A program made the translations under genes and the position numbers. A stretch of DNA of 64,000 nt. Origin: Larix kaempferi. Its lineage: Eukaryota > Streptophyta > Pinopsida > Pinales > Pinaceae. Below, one piece after another: positions 55,923 through 64,000 of this stretch. How positions within the stretch are numbered: position 1 is the first letter of the stretch; every line of letters starts with the position of its first letter. The stretch covers positions 5,472,001 to 5,536,000 of the forward strand of contig BSBM01000007.1 in the NCBI GenBank assembly GCA_027924585.1, given 5' to 3'. A model generated the notes under the pieces. That model saw only the letters and a list, made by a program, of their open reading frames with translations. It was not told the origin of the DNA and ran no database searches.

Positions 55923-58900
55923 GTCAAAACTACGAAACAATGTATTGTAGACGTTGAGAACATCACATAATTGTTTCCTTAATATGAAGCATTTATATAT
56001 AATTTACATAAATTCCAGAACTCCAACGACTGTTGAATATGCCCACTTTGAAATGCAAGTGTTGAATATGCCCACATTACAACCTACTATTGTAACAGTC
56101 CAATTATTTTATGTACACAGTTGTTAGAATTCCGACGATAGTTGTCTAGGTCAACAAGGGATTTAATTGACCAATTGAAATAAAAATAATCATTTGATAT
56201 ATGTAGAGATGTCGTTGTTCTGACGTATTGACATTAGAATATCGAATTTGGGGAAGACACGTCAAAATCATGACATAGATTACAGGTAAATTAAAAAATT
56301 CAAAGGAAATTGCAACAACACATACGATTTTCGTCATCATTGTTGAAGAAAATGTTGGAATTCACACCCAAATGTAATAGTGAGAGGTGTTAAGAGTTGT
56401 TTGGTTCCAAGGAGTTCGTATTTGAATTTGAGGATAGGTGAAGAAGACAAAGGAGGAGACTATCATTTCACAATTTGAGGTAATATCATTTACTCGCACT
56501 TAAGTACATAATTATTTTTTGAAGTAGGGAAAAGTATACAATACTTAGGGCTACTAGCCTAGTCTCTATTGATACAATCTCAAGACCCAAATGTGAAACT
56601 ACATAATTGTGCTGTAACATCCCAAAAAAAAGCACTAAAATTTAAAAAATTTAAATAGGAATAAATGCTAGTGTTGCATAGCTAAAGATGTTAATATCAG
56701 CATGACTGAACATTAAATTGCGTACTTAATGATAGCATCCAATAATGACGATCATTAGTGACTACTAAATTAATTTACTCATAAGTCACTTAACAACTGT
56801 TAGATTAAAGAACGTCTTTAAAAGTCGTAAGTCCTTATCACGTCAATAACGAATGTTAAACGTATGTGTTGTATGTAAAAGTCATACTGTCCTATGTTAT
56901 GCATTTTGTTTTCTAGAGGCTAAAGATTGTTTTTTTGTGATGAAGGGGTCCTTGAAGAGCCCCACTGCTTACTTAGCTAAAACTAACTAACGTTCCTGAA
57001 ATTCTACTTGCAGAGAACAGGTAAGAGATAAGGTTTTCAATAGAGATCTTCTATCCTCATAATCAGTTTAACATGACAGCATCGCAATGACCTTTTTAAG
57101 TTATCACTATGGATGTGTAGAAGATTGTCTACTTGTAAATCTACTCAGGTATTTTATAAATATTTTTATGTAAAAGTCTTTACCTCTCAAGTCTGGTTTT
57201 CATCTATTGAAGGGAAAACAAGTGAAGACCTATTTTACTCCATTCATGGTGAGAAAACCTAGCAAAAGTATTACATGGTGTTTTTACCAACTATGGGATA
57301 AATAATACTTAATATGTATTTAATTACATAGACTAAAATCGATAATATGGTATCACCATCCTATTGCAATACTTAAACCTTGTGGTCATGGATAAAATAA
57401 GCATGCATAGACTATACAAGCACGATACTATGGCATTAAACCTAAATTATGAAACCATATCATATTTGTTACCAATATAGTTCAATATCCTAACTCTAAG
57501 TTTTACGAACTAACAATAAAAGAATATATAGTAATTAATTTTGTAATGATTCGATGCGCTGACAAGTTCTCCAACCCAAGACTAGTATTAATGCCTCCAT
57601 AACTGTTTGTCGTAGTAGTTTGCTTGTTGGCTGGTGTCGTGGCCAATTTCACGTGAATCTGAAGTGGATATCGCTGAGCTGTACATCGTTTTACATAGAT
57701 GAATTTATGAGTTGGCAAGTTGTGTTGGAGAAAACTCACTATGGCTTGGGGTGTACCACAACAAACAGATGACTACCAGAAATCAACTCAATTCTCAGAA
57801 CTATGCTATATAAATGACAAGCTAAGATAATGAAGAAGATAACCAACCTCGATCCAAACATTTGATGTAGATCCCCGTTGGAGCTTTTCAATCCGTGCAC
57901 TTGAATCTGTAAATTAGTCTTGACAGCCAATATACAACAAGTACATATAATATATAAACGGCATTAACATCATCAATAGCAATGGCCCATGATATAATAA
58001 GTAAATGCAACCCAATGTAAGATAAACAACATTTACAACATTAATGGACGAGAATATGAGTATTTCTATTAATAAACAAGAAGAAGTACAAAGTGATACG
58101 ACCTCTTGCCGGCAACCAATCTGAACCAAGATCTGGATCAATCCACTTGTGCCTCCACCACTTCAATCCTCCATGAATGGAAAACTCAAACTAGATAGGA
58201 GTTTGGAAGGTGAACATAAAGGGTTCACAACTACAAGGATCAATGAGTGTAGACTCAAGATAGGGAAAAAATCCACTAGAGTTCTCTTGCTCTTCTTTCT
58301 CCTCCTGTCCATAAGCCATATGTGCTCAATATATAGTCCTCTCAAAGGTATGTGAAAGGACACATCGAGACGTTACTTGGGAAGATGGAGAGCCAAAGGT
58401 CACCCAATGACCGCTTTTTGGGAGTAAAAAGTAATAAACTAGTGATTTTTACCATTTTACTTGATACTCGTGGGCTATAGTGATGCAACTCGCAGGTACG
58501 CATGCTATAGTGATGCAACATGCGGGTCAAAGGAAAAATGAGGAAAAATATGTCTGAATGATATAAAGTGAATCTGAGTCAGTGAAATGGATCCTACGGG
58601 CCAAAGAATGTTGATGCTCACAGGGTGGAAGATTACGTTGTAACAGATGCCCCCTAATGTGTGAGGTCAGAGACTGATGCTACAATGGCCAAAATATATT
58701 ATAAAACTCAGAAGTGAAGTGATGGAGACAAAAGTGGAAAGAGCAACTCACTCGTCATAATACAATAGTATCCCTAAATACATGTCGGTAGTACAACAAT
58801 CTGATACAATGGCCATGAATAGGTAGTATATAGTGAATACATGTCATAAGTGATCATAGCCATGATCCTTCTATAGTAAGATATGGTCTCATGTTGAAAA

Positions 58901-60990
58901 GGAAACAACTGGTGCAAACTAGAGGTACAAACTGCTGATATCTGAGAGGTGATATCTCGGATGTAAAGTCGAATTCATAAGTAGCATACTGAATGCCACT
59001 ATTGCCTAGGGTCTTATACACAAGTCTTCGACGGTGCAAGTCCCATCAAGTGAATAAAAGAGTTGGGGTCGAACCTGATGTGACATCGTCTGATTACCGA
59101 TCAATGATGTATACCGTTAACAGACGTGAGATAACCCATCAATAATGAAAATGGGCATCAAGGCACAGAGTAAAATCATTGGAGTGTGAATAAATGAGTT
59201 GAATTCGAACACTAGGATGAATCCATTGATCAGGGGACATTGATGTATTCCCAAAACTGTCGATGGCGAGAGAACCTGCCACTAATGACGGCAAGCCTCA
59301 AGGTACTCAACTGAACTCTAAGCCTCAAATCCCAGAATAAATGGGTTGAAGTCGATGGAACGAGACTCACTAGAAGGAAGGCATTAAGGCATCCCCCATC
59401 AACTAGCACAAGGTACCAACTACGCTGAAAGATTTGGAAGAACTTAGGTGGAATGGACTAACTCAAAAAGGATGTCTGACATGCAATAGTTGAGAGATCT
59501 GAGGAGTGGCCGACACTGGTTTCAGGACTTCCTTTGAACAAGAGCATGAGCAGATGGATAGACTCAGGCAGCATAGACTTGACATAAAGTGTGCAATGCA
59601 GGAGGCATTACAGAGGGCTCCATAATGACTGGAAGCTTAACCAATCGATGGAGAAAACTAAGAAACAAGTACAGCTCCTAAGGTCCAACTATAGTCCCGA
59701 CTCATAATGTACGGATTGGAATGAATGCTATGTTCAAAGGTGACAAAATAGTTCCAACAAGAAGTAGTAACCATAATCTCATCCAGCTTTTGGAATATTT
59801 GATTTTTTTGGTCTTTTTCATATTTGGGAAAAGCTTGGAAAAGAATAAAATTGCTTATAGTACAACAAGTGAGGGAACGAGTGTCAAATAGCGAGCAGAC
59901 TAGTTCCAAGCAGTGGAACATACCTATGATCAATGCAAGGAAGTGCATGCAGGATGTGGACACTCGGGGGGGATTTCCCTCAGGGTCAAAAGGTCATCAA
60001 ATTGTGAAGAGCAATATAAGCTCTGTAGGGCTCGACAGGGAAAAGTGCTCAGGCACCAGGTTAACAACTGAGTAAGCGGGAACTGGCACAAGGCTCAAGC
60101 GGCAAGCAGGATGATGCAATGCAATCACAACATGATATAACTGAGGGGAGTCCTTAAGGGAGATGGCTAACATAAGACAAAGTAGAGTATGAGTCTTTAT
60201 CGCAATTTCATGGCGTAACTACGTAGGACTCCCAAACCTAAGGACAAACAACGGCATGGGCACCAGAATGCACAAAGGGGTTCTAACTAGGGTACCCATG
60301 TTCGGAAAAGCCCTACCACTGCATAACGACACTTCTATAGCAGTTTGAAGGTTCCATGTCAGTTACGAAGCGGGGTCGCACCTGGGGTTTATGAAAATGG
60401 TCAATAGGTCAAATGCATAATGCACATGGAAATGGAATCTAACCCATATGTCAGGTGTGAAACGTACCTGCCGTAGGTGTTAAATGGTTCAGACCAACTT
60501 TCGCTGAAGAAATCTGATTAAAAAATACTACTCCAAGACATTATATTAGTCCATAACGGCACAAAACAGTAAAAACTATAGACAAGTGGGTCCTGAAAAT
60601 TATAAATAGTAATAAAAAATTACAATTCATAATTCATTTTTACTATTCACCCATTTGGAGCTTTTGGTTAGTTTTCACCTGAAATTTCAGTTGCCGATTC
60701 TGGGAGCTAGGAGCGACCGTTCATCGAACCGTCTGGAGCAGGTTGGTAGTCTCATCCATACATTTCATTTCAATACTTTCATTTTGATTTTCAGCGGTGG
60801 GATTTTTTGTTTGGCCAAGCCCTAAATGGCTTCAGCACTACCCATGGGCTGTAGCTATGTGGGTCGCGGGTAGGGTACAAAACACACAGTCAACGCAAAA
60901 GTTGACCGCGAGTGCCCGCACCTGTATACAAATTAGCCCGCGGGTACAGTCGTGTAGTTGGTTTTTCAAAAGAATTTGACTAAAATGCTT
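55923..60990. other. AT-rich to mixed DNA, no supported genes
   Basis: No convincing coding sequence. Three loosely similar 'gaataaa.gagttg..gtcgaac' segments near 59050, 59190 and 59335 suggest an old repeat. The right part (from about 60600) could include the 3' end or LTR of gypsy element G, but no LTR boundary was found. Confidence 0.45.
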
Positions 60991-61008
60991 GTTTTTCTTC
61001 ACTCCAGG

Positions 61009-62302
61009 ATGGTTCTAGAGTGGAGGGAGGGGGAGCATGACCAAGTTGATGAGGTCGTGCACAATGATGTGCAAGCACAGCAGGCATTGCAAGCATGTGG
61101 GTTGTACAAATTCTGGAGTATAGGGGGTTTGAGGGCCCAAAACCTATTACTCCAGTGCTTGATCGAATATTTGGATGTTGATGCACAAAACTTCAATCTC
61201 AATGGGAAAATCCTCACACTGGAAGTGGACGACATCTACTTCATTACTGGTTTGTCTCGTCGAGGTGAGGAGGCTAGTCTTCAGTCTCGTACTGTGGGTG
61301 GTGGGATCACCGTCCTTGACTACATAGCACGGTATTGCCCCGCAAACACACTCACGGTGGGAAGTCAGGTGCCCATCAATGCCATAGTGAATCTGAGCAT
61401 GAAGATCATTGTGGCTACCTTAGTGCGGATCATGGGATCCAAAGCTCTGCACTGGGAATCCAGGTTGGTGATGTTTTATGCATCACAATGCATGCAGCCT
61501 ATAGTGTTTGACTGGTATAGTGTTTGACTGGTGTACCACACTGTTGGGGTCTATGAAGACCCAACTGACAGAATGCAAAGAAGGGAAGGCCAAAAACTTC
61601 AGGTATGGGAGTATCCTATACAGCTTCTTCTTTAAGAGGGTTCCAGGGCTTAGTCCGAGGGTGGATGTCCCTCCTCATAGTCTCCGGGATCCAGCCCTGA
61701 CTCGGTGGTCTGAGATCTTGACTCGACAGGGTGGTGGCCATCTGGCATGACCATATACTGAGGAGTTCTTCCACTGGTGGGACCGGCAGGTCATTGCCAT
61801 AGAGGACTACCGCTATGCAAGGATAGACTTCCGCCAGGATAGGGACATGCCACTCCCACCAGACGCCGTGTTCGGAGACATTGGTGAGTACTCTTTTTGG
61901 TTTTTTTTTGTGTATTAATTTTTTATGGATTTTTTATTATAGATGTAAATGCAAAAATCTTTTTGGTGGTAGTATCATATGCTAATGGTTGACTGTTTGC
62001 TCGCAGACAAAGGCCTAGTGAGACCTGATGGCTTCCCGAGACATGGTCGTTGGGGCAGGGGTGAGGAGGCAGGTGATGCTGCAGCAGGACGCACACTACA
62101 GACCTTGCGGTGCAACCTCACATGGATGGTTGCGAGAGTTCCGCAGATAGAGGTGGAGAGACTACCTGAGGCCATGCAGTGCCAAGTAGTGGGGGTTCCG
62201 AGTGACTGGGTGCAGCTACTGCAGCGGGTAGCCAATGCAGTACAGTATTTCTACCAGACACATCCTATCGGGGCGGCATCTAGGCCTCCTCATAGGGATT
62301 AG
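61009..62302 (+). pseudogene. Spliced accessory gene (plant-mobile-domain-like), antisense to gypsy element G
   Basis: Exon 1 from ATG 61009 (or an upstream acceptor 'cttcactccag'): KFWSIGGLRAQNLLL, LEVDDIYFITGLSRRGEE, ending VFGDI at 61883. A GT-AG intron runs 61884-62006 (GTGAGTA...CTCGCAG) and keeps the frame into exon 2 (DKGLVRPDGFPRHGRW...AASRPPHRD, stop 62302). Broken by a 16-bp tandem duplication (61500-61531) that shifts frame, and by a TGA before PYTEEFFHWW. The 'DDIYFITGL' block resembles the start of plant mobile domains. It lies where Tat/Grande-type gypsy elements carry an antisense accessory gene, between pol and the 3' LTR of the opposite-strand element. Assignment to that class is inference. 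Confidence 0.6.
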
Positions 62303-62585
62303 AAATCGCAGGATCTCATTTTGTATCGATATGTATATTTTTTAGGGCTACGGGCTCCAGTTTTGTATGACACTACCATTTTGGACATATTTATATATAT
62401 AAAACTTTGGATCTCTGGTTCTACTATATGTGTGTATGTACAAATGTATGAATGTCTTCTTATATTTGTGTGCTTCATAATGAATGTGACAAATGCCAAT
62501 CTAATACATAGTTAGCGTATGCATCAGATATATGATTAACACTTCTCAGAACATGTATGTATGTAATTGAAACAAAATATCGTTC

Positions 62586-62903
62586 CTAGAATCTTACCCT
62601 TAGGAATTTCCATAGTAGCGTAGGATCTCGCACATGGTACTGCCCATTCAGCTGAGACACAACTAGTTGTGAATCCAGGCGGACTTCTAAAGACTGGACG
62701 CCATGGAAAATGGCATCCCGAAGTAGCTCAATGACGACACTATACTTAGCCACATTATTAGATGTAGGACCAAGACAAGCACCTCCTGAGGACACAACTA
62801 GGTGGTCAAGTGAGAAAATAACCCAGGCAGCAGAAGCAAGCTGCTGCATATGACGGCTAGCACCATCCGTGAATCCTAAGAACATAGGAAACTCTGCTGA
62901 CAT
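62586..62903 (-). pseudogene. Additional RNase H domain after integrase
   Basis: Minus strand, ATG 62903 (preceded by acceptor-like 'ttgattgacag'). GFTDGASRHM (first Asp), LGPTSNNVAKYSVVIELL, and LEVRLDSQLVVSQLNGQY (Asp), the pattern of the plant/archaeal-type RNase H found as a second copy in Tat gypsy elements. The usual catalytic Glu of NVAEY is Lys here, so it is probably inactive. It begins about 110 bp after the integrase stop. Confidence 0.85.
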
Positions 62904-63014
62904 CTGTCAATCAAACAGAAGCTAATCAGCAGACCCGAAAACCAAAAGAAATCTAAACTATGTACAGAAGCAACTATACAATAGTATACAAAAGTATCAG
63001 CCTGAACCAGAGGT

Positions 63015-64000
63015 TCAAGCGTAATATTGCTTGAGGTAGAGCCCATTTCTAGGCTCCTTCAAGACAGTCCCCTCATAGTCTTCTAATTCATAGGCTCCTT
63101 TTTCCAGGACACGCCTCACGATGTAAGGACCATGCCACATGGGGTTGAACTTGCCTGCCCCCAGGGGTTCTTTAGCTTGGTCATATAAGAGGACCAAGTC
63201 ACCTTCAGCATATTGCCGGGGATGGACAGACCTATCATATTGAACCTTAATATGATGTTTGTTGGCATCTATAGCCACAGTGGCATCTCGACGTTGCTCG
63301 TAAAGTTGCTCAAGGTGGATTAAACGTTGCTCAAGACCTGTCGTATCAGGGAGGAGCTCTATGGCCAGTTTAAGTGAAGGGATCTCGCATTCAATCGGTA
63401 AAAGTGACTCCACACCGTGAACTAGCTAAAATGGTGAGAACTCGGTGGCAGTCTTGACTGCGGTTCAATACGCCCACAAAGCAGGATATAACATGATGTC
63501 CCAATTGGTCTTGCTTTGTTGGATGGTACGTTGGAGAATGGTCTTCAAAGACTTATTGACTGCTTCTACTTGACCATTCGCTTAGGGATAATAAGAAGAT
63601 GAGTGTTCTTGACGAAACCCAAGCTTGAGGGACAAATCCTCCATCATCTTGTTCTGAAAGTGACTACCATGGTCAATGACAATCTCTTTCAGAATACCGA
63701 ACCGAGTTATAATTTGATTGAATACGAAGTGGGCTACTGTAGCACCATTGGATTTAACGGTAGGCATGGCATCAGCCTATTTGGAAAAATATTCCACGGC
63801 CACTATGATATGGTGATGCCCCCTAGCCGAAGTTGGTTTGCAATCCATGAAATCTACCCCCCACTTGGTGAAGGGATCGACAGTGACGACCGGATGAAGG
63901 GGCGCTGGATGCGAGCCTATGTTCCGAGAAAACACCTGGAAAGGGTGACATCTCTTTACAGTATTAACACAATCCTTAAAGATGGAAGGCCAAAAATAAC
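63015..64000 (-). pseudogene. Gypsy integrase, C-terminal two-thirds, four in-frame stops
   Basis: Read from the right edge: WGVDFMDCKP (first catalytic Asp), EIVIDHGSHFQN (second Asp), ANGQVEAVNKSLK (Glu), then a GPY/F-type C-terminus (KFNPMWHGPYIVRRVLEKGAYEL) to a stop at 63017-63015. In-frame stops interrupt YFSK*ADAMP, YYP*ANGQ, WAY*TAVK and SPF*LVHG. All four are one C-to-T change (on either strand) from the family residue. No frameshift seen. Confidence 0.9.

Larger units (their letters stand above)
61009..64000 (-). mobile_element. Gypsy element G, 3' part, running off the right edge
   Basis: Minus-strand integrase (to 63015) followed by an RNase H domain (62903-62586) and then non-coding/antisense sequence. 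RT and the 5' LTR lie beyond the window. The 3' LTR was not identified, so the left limit is uncertain. Tat-like by its second RNase H and antisense gene. Confidence 0.7.

Noticed and set aside
56612-56660. TGTAACATCCC start resembling a gypsy LTR edge
   Set aside because: No second copy, PBS or polypurine tract was found nearby, so the similarity to a common LTR start is not enough.
61975-62235. 86-codon minus-strand frame over exon 2
   Set aside because: Shadow of the plus-strand spliced gene, which has splice-site and frame support.

Overview
The window is intergenic, retrotransposon-dominated DNA from a large plant genome, most likely a conifer or other gymnosperm. Evidence: Ty1/copia and Ty3/gypsy elements nested several levels deep, plant-type primer-binding sites, a CACTA transposase relic, and a nearly intact Penelope-like element with a GIY-YIG nuclease, a class reported in plants mainly from conifers (Dryad). 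I found no ordinary single-copy host gene, tRNA, rRNA or microRNA.

Layout. 1-4442 is old AT-rich DNA ending in a minus-strand Copia relic (Z). 4443-44011 is one Copia insertion, element A (plus strand, TSD ATTGG on both sides), inflated from about 6.5 kb to 39.6 kb by later insertions. Element B (7408-13330, TSD TGTAC) lies in A's integrase. Element D (14307-34236, minus-strand Copia, TSD ACGGA/ACGAA) lies in A's reverse transcriptase. Element F (35620-42833, plus-strand Copia, TSD AGTCC) lies in a 67-bp tandem array in A's 3' untranslated region. D itself contains element C (19942-29792, minus, TSD AAGAA) and a truncated gypsy element E (30477-34120) inside one of its LTRs. LTR divergence counted by eye (A about 6%, D about 4-5%, F about 2%, C 6 of 1445 bp) agrees with the nesting order.

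Element C is the most interesting part. It is very young and non-autonomous: near-identical 1445-bp LTRs, a leader made of 66-bp repeats that each carry a copy of the primer-binding site, a 161-codon ORF separated from gag-protease by one in-frame UAG, a Gag with five CCHC knuckles, no reverse transcriptase or integrase, and an intact 885-aa accessory protein (globular domain, NLS-like patch, long coiled coil). Element B has a decayed protein of the same architecture. The gypsy element at the right edge (G) carries a spliced antisense accessory gene of a possibly related, plant-mobile-domain-like type.

Right flank. 44012-51400 holds the rest of Copia relic Z and unassigned AT-rich DNA with a dispersed repeat shared with the left flank. 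51400-53065 is a minus-strand CACTA (tnp2) relic. 53126-55910 is the Penelope-like element (RT plus GIY-YIG, flanked by inverted repeats of about 320 bp). 55923-61000 is unassigned. 61009-64000 is the 3' part of gypsy element G (minus): decayed integrase, a second RNase H domain after integrase, then the antisense accessory gene.
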